Origin: Pseudomonadota bacterium
GTDB lineage: Bacteria; Pseudomonadota; Gammaproteobacteria; Acidiferrobacterales; Acidiferrobacteraceae
Length of the DNA: 49,846 nucleotides
Assembly: GCA_021794275.1 (NCBI GenBank)
Contig: JAJYRD010000012.1
Location: forward strand, 1 to 49,846
Direction: 5' to 3'
Under the pieces are notes generated by a model. It was not told the origin of the DNA, did not search any database, and saw nothing but the letters and a program-made list of their open reading frames with translations. This document shows positions 1-6,649 of the stretch, one piece after another (position 1 is the first letter of the stretch; each line of letters opens with the position of its first letter). A program made the translations under genes and the position numbers.

Positions 1-155
1 GGGCGGAAGGCTCCGAACCGAGGACCGAGACGTCCTCCACGCCGGGTGAGATCACGGTAAGACGGGGTGATGGCGACATCACTGCGCGCGGATCGCAGAC
101 CCTGGAAGACACCCCCACCACAAGCCCGTAGGGGTTTGGTGGGGGGAGACTTCAT
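1..155 (+). mobile_element. Right end of an IS200/IS605-type (TnpB) element with putative omega-RNA scaffold
   Basis: A perfect 9-bp stem lies at 112-120 (CCCCCACCA) and 137-145 (TGGTGGGGG); its 16-base loop holds a small inner CCC/GGG stem. It is followed by GGAGACTTCAT, ending near 155. A strong hairpin followed within a few bases by a GGAG..TTCA-like end is the layout known for right ends of IS200/IS605 elements carrying tnpB. There the same segment is also the 3' scaffold of the guide RNA and the guide is read from the flanking DNA. Recognisable BrnA coding begins at 156, exactly where the element would stop, which supports the boundary. The rest of the element lies before the window. The family assignment rests on structure and junction only. 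Confidence 0.42.
3..131 (+). CDS. Possible C-terminal tail of TnpB (partial, runs in from before the window)
   Basis: An open frame enters from the left edge and stops with TAG at 129-131; the other two forward frames stop early. Third codon positions are strongly G/C, as in real genes of this DNA. The translation is hydrophilic, rich in Thr, Ser, Pro and Glu, and has no recognisable domain. Such a low-complexity tail overlapping the right-end hairpin is common at the 3' end of tnpB, which encodes the RNA-guided nuclease of IS200/IS605 and IS607 elements. The zinc finger and RuvC motifs that would prove this would lie upstream, outside the window, so the call depends on position relative to the right-end structure. 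Confidence 0.3.
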   Translation, partial: AEGSEPRTETSSTPGEITVRRGDGDITARGSQTLEDTPTTSP

Positions 156-401
156 TTACCAACGGCCGAGGAAGAATCCGCCATCCGGGCGGGAGTGGCC
201 GAAGACCCTGATAGCTATGAACTAGCGGATACCGAGTTTCGCCAACTGAAGAGAATGGGGCGTCCTCCGGCGGCTACAACCAAAGAGCGCGTGACCATGC
301 GGCTCTCTAGGGATGTTGTGGGCAGGTTCCGCGCCACCGGGCCTGGATGGCAAACGCGTATAGACGCTGCCCTCAAGGAGTGGCTTGACACGCACCAATA
401 A
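156..401 (+). pseudogene. brnA: BrnA-type antitoxin, N-terminus removed by the upstream element
   Basis: The frame reads LPTAEEE from 156 and ends in TGPGWQTRIDAALKEWLDTH, with the block GRPPAATTKERVTMRLSRD between. This matches the BrnA family, a ribbon-helix-helix-like antitoxin that binds DNA and neutralises the BrnT ribonuclease encoded just upstream of it. No ATG, GTG or TTG exists between the in-frame stop at 129 and the BrnA-like segment. The first usable start is GTG at 195, which would drop about the first 13 recognisable residues. The family normally has some further residues before this segment; they are replaced here by the element end. BrnT is not seen, so it is either lost or beyond the element. 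A shortened protein from GTG 195 (68 residues) would keep the DNA-binding half. Confidence 0.7.
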
Positions 402-402
402 A

Positions 403-424
403 AACCCCGGCGCTGGTCGGGGTT
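403..424 (+). terminator. Hairpin after brnA
   Basis: AACCCCG (403-409) pairs with CGGGGTT (418-424) across an 8-base loop, starting two bases after the brnA stop. No run of T follows, so it is a weak intrinsic terminator candidate. Confidence 0.35.
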
Positions 425-564
425 GTAGGCTGGGAGGCCATCGTTACGGATCCGGTGATAGACAAACGTGTTTCCCGCCGCACGTGATGCGCTCAAATTT
501 CACGGTGTCAAAGCCGACCGCGGCCAACAGGGGCGGGATTGTCGCGACTTTGACGGGACCGTGG

Positions 565-573
565 CCGGGTAAC
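565..573. repeat. Left copy of 9-bp target-site duplication
   Basis: CCGGGTAAC lies directly before the outer terminal inverted repeat of the composite unit. The identical nine bases lie directly after its other end at 1632-1640. Confidence 0.85.
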
Positions 574-749
574 CAGCAATTCTCAATGTGAAGTTGTAAG
601 GCCTCGGAGCTATGGTGGGAGAACCCGAAACGCCCGGTGACGGCATCGGGACAAGGGTGTTTGAGGGCGTCCATACCGGACGTTGGCGCTCATTAGCACA
701 CCCCAAGCCACCGGATACTCATTGGCCATTGCCACATTGAGAATTGCTG
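574..749 (+). repeat. MITE copy A (176 bp)
   Basis: It begins with CAGCAATTCTCAATGTG (574-590) and ends with the exact reverse complement (733-749). By base-by-base reading the interior is the reverse complement of copy B at 1456-1631. No frame in it looks like a protein gene. Confidence 0.9.
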
Positions 750-835
750 GGCGCGGCACGTGAGGATTGCTATGAGTTCGCATTGTTGCTAACATCCTCG
801 TCACGGCCTATTCCCTGGAATACTTCCACGCGAAG

Positions 836-1165
836 GTGTTAGCCACAATCGAGGCGTGGCCCGTCGATATGCTCGCGGATTACGCGCGAGTGGCCGAACT
901 TCTCATCGAACATGGGCCTGACCTGGGCCTGCCACACTCGCGTGCCTTGGGTGGCGGCCTATTTGAGTTGCGGCCCAAGGGACGATCGGGGATTGGCAGA
1001 GCGCTTTATGGCTTTCTGGCGGGGCAGCGCGTGATCGTGCTGCACGCCTTTATCAAAAAGACTCAACAGACGCCGGATCGGGATCTCAAGAAGGCCCGCG
1101 ATCGCATGAAAGAGGTAATACAAAATGAGCAAGCTAAAATACGAGCCAGTCGCACACAACCATAA
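836..1165 (+). CDS. RelE/HigB-like (phage Gp49-like) toxin
   Basis: The product resembles HigB-type toxins of the RelE superfamily, ribosome-dependent mRNA interferases. Visible blocks are LPHSRALGGGLFELRPKG, then a strand-rich segment with GQRVIVLHAFIKKTQQTP, then a basic C-terminal helix. The first normal start is GTG 836, without a convincing ribosome site. Family-like residues continue in frame upstream (AYSLEYFHAK, from 806), and the position where a start Met would be expected is ACG at 803. Either ACG is used or the start codon has been lost, giving a shortened and perhaps inactive toxin. The gene overlaps the antitoxin start by 41 bases, the usual toxin-first order of higBA. It lies inside the composite MITE unit. 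Confidence 0.8.
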   Translation: MLATIEAWPVDMLADYARVAELLIEHGPDLGLPHSRALGGGLFELRPKGRSGIGRALYGFLAGQRVIVLHAFIKKTQQTPDRDLKKARDRMKEVIQNEQAKIRASRTQP

Positions 1166-1436
1166 GCGCTTCCTGGAAAAGGCTGCGAAGCGGAAGGGGT
1201 TTTCGGAGGCCTACGAGGCCCTGGAGACGGAATACACCCTGGCGCATACCCTGCTGGACGCGCGGCGTCGGGCCGGTCTCACACAAGAGGCTGTAGCCGA
1301 TCGGATGGGGACCACCAAGAGCGTCATCTCGCGGCTGGAGGGCGGAACGAAACACGCGCCGTCCGTGGCGTCGTTAAAAAGGTATGCGGAGGCCGTGGGC
1401 TGCACGCTCTCTATTACCCTCGTTCCTCATCCGTAA
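1125..1436 (+). CDS. XRE-family antitoxin (HigA-like)
   Basis: This 103-residue protein has a helix-turn-helix of the XRE/Cro type at about residues 42-95: LLDARRRAGLTQEAVADRMG, then TTKSVISRLEGG and SLKRYAEAVG. Antitoxins of this kind bind and silence the partner toxin and repress the shared promoter. ATG 1125 has AGAGG a few bases upstream. The start lies within the toxin gene, so the two are translationally coupled. The coding sequence looks intact, unlike the doubtful start of its partner. The pair matches HigBA-type modules with a Gp49-like toxin; a precise subfamily name would need a profile search. Confidence 0.85.
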   Translation: MSKLKYEPVAHNHKRFLEKAAKRKGFSEAYEALETEYTLAHTLLDARRRAGLTQEAVADRMGTTKSVISRLEGGTKHAPSVASLKRYAEAVGCTLSITLVPHP

Positions 1437-1455
1437 CAAGTAGTCCGCTGACGCA

Positions 1456-1631
1456 CAGCAATTCTCAATGTGGCAATGGCCAATGAGTATCCGGTGGCTT
1501 GGGGTGTGCTAATGAGCGCCAACGTCCGGTATGGACGCCCTCAAACACCCTTGTCCCGATGCCGTCACCGGGCGTTTCGGGTTCTCCCACCATAGCTCCG
1601 AGGCCTTACAACTTCACATTGAGAATTGCTG
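1456..1631 (-). repeat. MITE copy B (176 bp), inverted relative to copy A
   Basis: It has the same 17-bp terminal inverted repeats (1456-1472 and 1615-1631) and the same length as copy A, with no mismatch noticed by eye. Perfect identity implies recent duplication or ongoing homogenisation. Confidence 0.9.
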
Positions 1632-1809
1632 CCGGGTAACAGTTAGTGTTGCGGACCGTTATCAACTTGTGGTAGTAGAATAGCGTTCCGAGAGTAAGTG
1701 CGTCGCCGACGACCATTGCGAGAGCAATCGTCGTAACGATACCGCCCCAAGACCTCGGGATGCTCCATGCGAGTGCGGCACGGGCGTGTTTACCGATCGC
1801 CACGATCAT
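1606..1809 (-). pseudogene. Small one-pass membrane protein, C-terminus displaced by the MITE unit
   Basis: From ATG 1809 the product has a basic N-terminus and one hydrophobic segment (about residues 22-46, starting GGIVTTIALAMVVGDAL). It runs into the target duplication and then into MITE sequence, where the present frame ends. If the unit and one CCGGGTAAC copy are removed, the frame continues left of 565 for roughly 20 more codons to a stop near 500. The start overlaps the stop of the upstream minus-strand frame (ATGA at 1806-1809), which suggests translational coupling or a frameshift within one longer gene. The layout recalls small membrane proteins of plasmid mobilisation regions, but no family was recognised with certainty. 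Confidence 0.45.
1632..1640. repeat. Right copy of 9-bp target-site duplication
   Basis: CCGGGTAAC lies directly after the outer end of MITE copy B and is identical to 565-573. Confidence 0.85.
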
Positions 1810-2102
1810 CTTTTTTGCCAGCCGTCTGCAAAATCCTGCCGTTGCGTGGCCACGGCCTCAAGGCCGGCGGCGGCTTTCTGCGGTGCGGCAACACCAGAAT
1901 TAGCCGCCTGGCTGATCCGGTCAGTAAGGTTGTTACCTGCGGTCTTCAGGGTGGCGTCGATAGATGCTGATATCGCACCCGCCAGATCCCCGCCGGTTTT
2001 GGTCGCCGACCCGTACCGGCTTTGTGGCGTGCCCACAAGAACTTTTGGGGGTCGCCGAACCGTCCGTTCAGGACAGCAACCTTGTGGCGCGAGAGTCCGC
2101 AT
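1806..2102 (-). CDS. Hypothetical alanine-rich helical protein, possibly mobilisation-related
   Basis: This frame encodes about 98 residues with an amphipathic, alanine-rich helical middle (DLAGAISASIDATLKTAG and AAPQKAAAGLEAVATQ) and ends in DGWQKR right at the start of the membrane-protein frame. The pattern resembles accessory mobilisation proteins of small plasmids, in which a helical N-terminus precedes a membrane segment. A frameshift could join it to 1606-1809. A different minus-strand frame at 1946-2203, open without a start as far as about 2325, also looks protein-like (DAAHEMGYAVRVGWMVGPDE). The whole stretch is best read as remains of one or two mobile-element genes. No function is claimed. 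Confidence 0.35.
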   Translation of the reverse strand: MRTLAPQGCCPERTVRRPPKVLVGTPQSRYGSATKTGGDLAGAISASIDATLKTAGNNLTDRISQAANSGVAAPQKAAAGLEAVATQRQDFADGWQKR

Positions 2103-2331
2103 GACGCCGACGAGGACGGGAGGGCGGCGCCGTTTTCATCCGGGCCAACCATCCAGCCCACGCGCACCGCGTAACCCATCTCATGGGCGGCGTCACTAAA
2201 CACCGCCGCCTGAGGGTCGAGGGTCGCGCTGGCCGATGCCAGGGTATTGACGCGGCGGCAAGCCGGCAGCGTGTCGGCTGCGGGCGGAAGCTGATCAAGC
2301 GCGAAGGTCGGGGGGTTGTGGAGGTGTGATC

Positions 2332-2706
2332 ATGGACTCATACGCGGCGGACGCCGTGCTTACGGCCCATCTCGCTTATGTGATCTTTGTCGCGAGTGGT
2401 TTCGTGTTGATTCCTTGGGGGGCGTGGCGCCGCTGGCGCTGGACGCGCAGCCTGCGTTACCGCGTCCTGCATACAGCGGCGATCATGTATGTCGCGCTGG
2501 AACAGGTGTCGGGTATCACCTGCCCCCTGACGCTTTGGGAGTATCGGCTGCGTGGCGAAAGCGGCCATCCCGCCGCCCTGATACCGCATCTTGTGCATGC
2601 CCTGCTTTTTCACAGCTGGCCGCCCGCGGTCTTCACCGGGCTCTATCTGGGGCTTGCGGCATTGGCCGTCTCATACTGGTGGTTCCTACCGCCCGATCAT
2701 AGCTGA
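2332..2706 (+). CDS. DUF2784 membrane protein
   Basis: This 124-residue integral membrane protein has about four hydrophobic segments and the family core ICPLTLWEYRLR (here TCPLTLWEYRLR), where a Cys-Pro-Leu-Thr block sits between helices 2 and 3. DUF2784 proteins occur widely in bacteria and have no known activity. ATG 2332 was chosen over the in-frame GTG 2326 because GGAGG at 2320-2324 sits seven bases before it. The gene stands alone, 83 bases ahead of the uppP start and with a promoter for uppP between them. It is the first normal-looking chromosomal gene after the accessory left end, so the accessory block probably ends between about 2204 and 2320. Confidence 0.8.
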   Translation: MDSYAADAVLTAHLAYVIFVASGFVLIPWGAWRRWRWTRSLRYRVLHTAAIMYVALEQVSGITCPLTLWEYRLRGESGHPAALIPHLVHALLFHSWPPAVFTGLYLGLAALAVSYWWFLPPDHS

Positions 2707-2731
2707 TCTCGACCGAACGCCCGAGGTCGCC

Positions 2732-2760
2732 TTGGCGCGTCCGGACCCGTCCTTTATACT
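2732..2760 (+). promoter_or_regulatory. Sigma-70-type promoter for uppP
   Basis: TTGGCG (2732-2737), a 17-base spacer and TATACT (2755-2760), 28 bases ahead of the uppP start codon. Confidence 0.5.
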
Positions 2761-2788
2761 GGCTCCACGTAACGCGAGAGGGCATGGA

Positions 2789-3616
2789 ATGCAGGTCGGA
2801 CAGATGTTGGTGTTGGCGGTCGTTCAAGGCGTTACCGAGCTTTTTCCGATCAGCAGCCTCGGCCACAGCGTTGTCATTCGCACCATACTCGGCTGGCATA
2901 TCTCCAAGGCGAGTCCTGATTTCCTTCCATTTCTCGTGGTGCTGCATGTCGGTACCGCAAGTGCGCTTTTGCTCTATTTCTGGCGCGATTGGCGCGACAT
3001 CCTGGGCGGGCTCCTGAAGGCGCGCGGGCGGCCCGCGAACGACCAGGCGCGGCTCTTCTGGTTTCTGGTGGTGGCCTCCATCCCGGCGGGCCTCATAGGC
3101 CTTCTCTTCGAAAAGAAGATCAAGCTCTTGTTCGCGAACCTCTTGGTGGCGGCGATCTTTTTGATGGTGAACGGCGTCGTGCTTCTGATCGGTGATGTCC
3201 TGAAGATGCGCCGTCCAGAGCATACGCTCGAGCACATGACCTGGGGCAAGGCGCTCGTCATCGGCGCGGCGCAGGCCCTGGCCTTGATACCGGGTATGTC
3301 GCGCTCGGGGGTCACGGTGGTGGCGGCGCTTGGCCAGGGCTTCGACTACGCGGTGGCGGCGCGCTTCTCGTTTCTCATGGCGACCCCGATCATAGGCGCG
3401 GCCGCGGTCCTCGAGATCCCCAAGCTCTTCCGGATCACGGGCCATATCCATATCGGCGCAATCTTCCTGTCGGGCGTGGTCGCGGGTCTCTTCGCCTACC
3501 TGAGCACCTGGATATTGATGCGCTATTTCCGCAAGCAGGAGGTGCAGGCCTTGCGGCCGTTCGGCTTTTATTGCCTGGCGGCCGGGGCCTCCGCGCTCGC
3601 ATGGTATTTTGCCTGA
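2789..3616 (+). CDS. uppP: Undecaprenyl-diphosphatase UppP/BacA
   Basis: This membrane enzyme dephosphorylates undecaprenyl diphosphate, recycling the lipid carrier used for peptidoglycan and other surface polymers; overproduction gives bacitracin resistance. The 275-residue length is standard. The two signature regions are present: GVTELFPISSLGHSVVI near residue 15 (Glu and the SSxGH motif) and ALIPGMSRSGVT near residue 165 (the PGxSRSG active-site loop). Several hydrophobic helices span the chain. ATG 2789 follows GAGAGG; an ATG at 2784 is in another frame. The gene is monocistronic with its own promoter and converges on nadB. It would serve the polysaccharide genes later in the window as well as cell-wall synthesis. 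Confidence 0.95.
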   Translation: MQVGQMLVLAVVQGVTELFPISSLGHSVVIRTILGWHISKASPDFLPFLVVLHVGTASALLLYFWRDWRDILGGLLKARGRPANDQARLFWFLVVASIPAGLIGLLFEKKIKLLFANLLVAAIFLMVNGVVLLIGDVLKMRRPEHTLEHMTWGKALVIGAAQALALIPGMSRSGVTVVAALGQGFDYAVAARFSFLMATPIIGAAAVLEIPKLFRITGHIHIGAIFLSGVVAGLFAYLSTWILMRYFRKQEVQALRPFGFYCLAAGASALAWYFA

Positions 3617-3632
3617 GGACGCCTGCAGCCGC

Positions 3633-5315
3633 TCATGACCAGTGCTCTCCAGGCGCCTCGGTGGCCTGGGCGTAGTGGGGCGGGGTGAGAACCGTGTCGC
3701 GCGCCGGGTGCGAGGTGTCGGTCTCCGGATTGTCGCGCGAGTAGTGCAGCCCGCGGCTTTCGGGGCGCGACTGCGCCGACCGTATGATGAGTTCGGCGAC
3801 CTGGACCAGATTGCGCAGCTCGATCAGGTCGTTTGAGACCTTGAAATTCGCATAGTATTCGCGGATCTCCTGATTTAGCAGGTTCACGCGGTGGAGCGCC
3901 CGCTCCAGGCGCTTGTTGGTACGCACGATGCCGACATAGTCCCACATGAAGCGACGCAGCTCCTCCCAGTTGTGCGATACCACCACCGCCTCGTCAGCGT
4001 CCGTGACCCGGCTCTCATCCCACGGCGGAAGCACCATCGAGGGTGGGCTGCAGGCAAGATGCGCGGCCGCGTCCTCCGCGGCCGCGCGGCCCAAGACCAG
4101 ACACTCGAGCAGGGAGTTGCTCGCCAGGCGATTTGCGCCATGGAGGCCCGTGTAGGCGCACTCGCCTATGGCATAGAGTGATGCGAGATCGGTGCGGCCG
4201 CGCAGGTCGGTCAGGATGCCGCCGCAGGTGTAATGGGCGGCGGGTACCACCGGGATCGGACCTTGGGCCATGTCATAGCCAAAGCCCAGGCAGCGTTCGT
4301 AGATGTTCGGGAAGTGTTCGACGATGAAGTCGCGCCCCTTGTGGCTGATGTCGAGGCCGACCGCATCCAGACCGAGGCGCTTCATTTCGCTGTCGATGGC
4401 GCGCGCCACGATGTCGCGCGGGGCGAGTTCCGCGCGCGGGTCGTAGTCGGGCATGAAGCGGGTGCCGTCGGGTAATAGCAACAGGCCACCCTCGCCACGC
4501 ACGGCCTCGGAGATCAGGAAGGATTTGGCCTGCGGGTGGTAGAGGCAGGTGGGGTGAAATTGCACGAACTCAAGGTTCGCGACGCGGCAGCCGGCACGCC
4601 AGGCCATGCTGATGCCATCGCCCGTGGAGGTGTCGGGGTTGCTGCTGTAGAGGTAGGCCTTGGAGGCCCCACCCGTGGCGAGCGCCGTGATTCGCGCGGA
4701 GTAGGCGATCACGGCGCCGGTCTTTTTGCTTAAGGCGTAGAGACCGAGGCAGCGGTTGGGTCCTGCGAGGCCCAGTTTCGCGCTCGTCACGAGATCGATG
4801 GCGATGTGGTCCGTGAAGATATGGATACGGGGATGGCGGGAGGCCTTGGTCGCAAGGGTGGTCTCCACCACGCGTCCGGTGGCGTCGGCAGCGTGGATGA
4901 CGCGCCTTTGACTATGGCCACCCTCGCGTGTGAGGTGGTAACGTCCGTCCTGGGCGGTGAATGGCGCGCCCTCGGCGATCAGCCAGCGGATGGCCTCCGG
5001 GGCGCGCTCCACCACGAAGCGCACCGCCTCCTCCCGGCATAGGCCGGCGCCGGCGACCAGCGTGTCGCGGACATGGGACTCGAAGGAGTCGCCCGGGCCG
5101 AGCACGGCGGCGATCCCGCCCTGCGCATAGAAGCTCGAGCCGTCGACCAAGCTCGCCTTGGCGAAGAGCGCGACCTCGCCGTGGTCGGCCAGGTGAAGGG
5201 CGAGCGTAAGTCCGGCGAGTCCGGAACCTATGACGGCAAAATCGTAGGTCCGGGGGTGGCAACCTGGGTGTTTCTTCATCGTGATGCGACGCGCCCGCGT
5301 GTTTTGCGCTATCAT
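3633..5315 (-). CDS. nadB: L-aspartate oxidase NadB
   Basis: This FAD enzyme oxidises L-aspartate to iminoaspartate, the first step of de novo NAD synthesis; NadA uses the product. Visible features are the N-terminal FAD-binding motif [17 protein letters not shown], the covering block [25 protein letters not shown] in the capping domain, and [20 protein letters not shown] near the flavin. Arg-rich C-terminal helices end with the typical YSRDNPE. The length of 560 fits the family. Two starts are possible: ATG 5315, preceded by AAGGGA, and ATG 5279 (MKKHPG), which would give 548 residues. The gene is divergent from rpoE, the arrangement also seen in E. coli, and converges on uppP with 16 bases between stops. 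Confidence 0.95.
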   Translation of the reverse strand: MIAQNTRARRITMKKHPGCHPRTYDFAVIGSGLAGLTLALHLADHGEVALFAKASLVDGSSFYAQGGIAAVLGPGDSFESHVRDTLVAGAGLCREEAVRFVVERAPEAIRWLIAEGAPFTAQDGRYHLTREGGHSQRRVIHAADATGRVVETTLATKASRHPRIHIFTDHIAIDLVTSAKLGLAGPNRCLGLYALSKKTGAVIAYSARITALATGGASKAYLYSSNPDTSTGDGISMAWRAGCRVANLEFVQFHPTCLYHPQAKSFLISEAVRGEGGLLLLPDGTRFMPDYDPRAELAPRDIVARAIDSEMKRLGLDAVGLDISHKGRDFIVEHFPNIYERCLGFGYDMAQGPIPVVPAAHYTCGGILTDLRGRTDLASLYAIGECAYTGLHGANRLASNSLLECLVLGRAAAEDAAAHLACSPPSMVLPPWDESRVTDADEAVVVSHNWEELRRFMWDYVGIVRTNKRLERALHRVNLLNQEIREYYANFKVSNDLIELRNLVQVAELIIRSAQSRPESRGLHYSRDNPETDTSHPARDTVLTPPHYAQATEAPGEHWS

Positions 5316-5413
5316 AGTGGCTTTGTCCCTTATTGCAAAACCAAGCGCCCAAGCGACTCGACCCTCCTCTTATGCCGATCGTCACGGATGTCGCAAAATC
5401 TTCGTCGGGAGGC

Positions 5414-5440
5414 GAACCTTTTCCCATGGCCGTGGTCACT
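5414..5440 (+). promoter_or_regulatory. Possible sigma-E-type promoter upstream of rpoE
   Basis: GAACCTT (5414-5420) and GGTCACT (5434-5440) are spaced about as in sigma-E promoters (GAACTT, then about 16 bases, then a TC-containing -10). rpoE is autoregulated in relatives. The match is partial. Confidence 0.25.
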
Positions 5441-5460
5441 TCCAAGTGGTAGGAAGCCCT

Positions 5461-6048
5461 TTGAACGAGAGTCCGGATCAGAGCCTCGACCAGGAGCTGG
5501 TGGCGCGCGTCAAGAAGGGCGAGAAGGGCGCGTTCGATCTGCTGGTGCGCAAATATCAGCACAAGATCGCGAAGCTCGTCGCCCGCTACGTGTACGACAG
5601 GACTGAGGTCGAAGACGTCACGCAGGAGGTCTTCATCAAGGCCTACCGGGCACTGAACGGCTTTCGCGGGGACAGCGCGTTCTACACGTGGCTCTATAGG
5701 ATCGCGATCAATACGGCCAAGAACCACCTCGTGTTCCAGGGACGGCGGCCGCCGTCTTCGGATCTCGAGGCCGATGAGATGGAGTTGAGCGAAGAGGGGT
5801 CGAGCCTGCGCGAGATCGCGACCCCTGAACATAGTTTGTTGACAGACGAAATCGCGCGTACAGTGGCCCGGGTGCTGGAGGGTTTGCCGGAGGATTTGCG
5901 GACCGCCATCACCTTGCGCGAGATAGAGGGTTTAAGTTACGAGGATATTGCCGCTATCATGGAGTGCCCCATCGGGACCGTACGGTCGCGGATTTTCCGG
6001 GCACGCGAGGCGATAGATAAGGAATTAAGGCCGTTACTCGAACTCTGA
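5461..6048 (+). CDS. rpoE: Envelope-stress sigma factor RpoE (AlgU)
   Basis: This ECF sigma factor directs RNA polymerase to envelope-stress genes. From TTG 5461 the protein is 195 residues. Sigma region 2 contains LLVRKYQHKIAKLVARYV, DVTQEVFIKAYRALNGFRGD and SAFYTWLYRIAINTAKN. Region 4 contains LPEDLRTAITLREIEGL and CPIGTVRSRIFRAREAID. Near-identity with the E. coli protein is evident along the whole length. TTG 5461 was chosen because AGGAAG lies just upstream and the resulting N-terminus (MNESPDQ) matches the family; the open frame extends further up without other support. It heads the rpoE-rseA-rseB-degP cluster, so the sigma factor, its anti-sigma factor, the periplasmic sensor and a target protease are made together. 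Confidence 0.97.
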   Translation: MNESPDQSLDQELVARVKKGEKGAFDLLVRKYQHKIAKLVARYVYDRTEVEDVTQEVFIKAYRALNGFRGDSAFYTWLYRIAINTAKNHLVFQGRRPPSSDLEADEMELSEEGSSLREIATPEHSLLTDEIARTVARVLEGLPEDLRTAITLREIEGLSYEDIAAIMECPIGTVRSRIFRAREAIDKELRPLLEL

Positions 6049-6073
6049 TGGCCTTCCTGGGCGGAGAGTGTGT

Positions 6074-6646
6074 ATGAAAGAAAACCTGTCGGCGTTGATG
6101 GATGCGGAACTTAAGGCCAGGGAGCGCGAGAAAGTACTCGATGTGGTGGTGGAGGATCGCGAATTGCGAGCGGCCTGGGGCCGCTATCACATAACCCGGG
6201 CAGTCCTGCGCCGGGAGTGGGATGGGGATCTGCGGATGGATTTGTCGGCGCGTATCCTGGGGGCGCTGACGGACGATCAGATGACGCCGGTGGTGCCGGC
6301 GTTCTGGGGTCCCCTGGGGCGCCAGAGGGGTCGTCAGGCGGCGCGTTTCGCGTTGGCGGCCTCGGTGACGGCCGCGGCGGCGCTCTTCGCTTTGCGCATG
6401 GCCGTGGTGGAGACGCCGACCGCCTCCACGACGACCGCGTCGCTCAAGACCGCACTTGCGGCCCCCATATCCAGGGCGCCCCGTTATGTGGAGAGGGCGC
6501 ATTGGCAGGGGCCTCGCTGGCGCAAGCGGCTGAACGCCTTCCTGCTCGAACATTCGGCGGTGGCGCCGCTCGCCGGAATGAACGGACTATCCTATGTCCG
6601 TCTGGCGGCGTACAACGGTCCCTCGGCAAGAGAGGCGCGGAAATAA
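6074..6646 (+). CDS. rseA: Anti-sigma-E factor RseA (MucA-like)
   Basis: This is an inner-membrane anti-sigma factor that holds RpoE until it is cut by regulated proteolysis. The N-terminal cytoplasmic domain (about residues 1-90) starts MKENLSALMDAELKARE and contains AAWGRYHITRAVLRRE, both characteristic of RseA/MucA. One hydrophobic segment follows at about residues 95-115 (ARFALAASVTAAAALFALRM), then a periplasmic tail of about 75 residues. The tail ends YVRLAAYN, a pattern common near the C-terminus of this family. ATG 6074 has GGAGAG five bases upstream; an upstream in-frame GTG is unlikely. The gene starts 25 bases after rpoE and ends three bases before rseB. Confidence 0.92.
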   Translation: MKENLSALMDAELKAREREKVLDVVVEDRELRAAWGRYHITRAVLRREWDGDLRMDLSARILGALTDDQMTPVVPAFWGPLGRQRGRQAARFALAASVTAAAALFALRMAVVETPTASTTTASLKTALAAPISRAPRYVERAHWQGPRWRKRLNAFLLEHSAVAPLAGMNGLSYVRLAAYNGPSAREARK

Positions 6647-6649
6647 CCC

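Larger units (their letters stand above)
574..1631. mobile_element. Composite MITE unit carrying a toxin-antitoxin operon
   Basis: Two 176-bp elements in opposite orientation (574-749 and 1456-1631) enclose about 700 bp holding a RelE/HigB-like toxin and an XRE antitoxin gene. The outer ends are both CAGCAATTCTCAATGTG read inward, and the unit is bracketed by the direct repeat CCGGGTAAC (565-573, 1632-1640). The inner edges of the two MITEs show no matching flank repeat, so the unit most simply entered this site as one piece. No transposase is encoded, so movement would need a transposase acting in trans from an insertion sequence with the same ends. Removing the unit and one duplication rejoins the minus-strand frame of 1641-1809 to DNA left of 565. 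Confidence 0.85.

Noticed and set aside
444-674. Minus-strand frame across MITE copy A and its left flank
   Set aside because: About half of it is MITE sequence and no family is visible. Restoring the pre-insertion site puts the adjoining gene in a different frame.
574-749. Assigning the MITE ends to a named insertion-sequence family
   Set aside because: The 17-bp ends and 9-bp target duplication do not let me name the family reliably without a database.
2633-3451. Long minus-strand frame opposite uppP
   Set aside because: Arg/His-rich translation without hydrophobic or domain structure; it is a codon-bias shadow of uppP.
4912-5832. Minus-strand frame spanning nadB and rpoE
   Set aside because: It overlaps two certain genes and has a low-complexity Arg/Pro composition.
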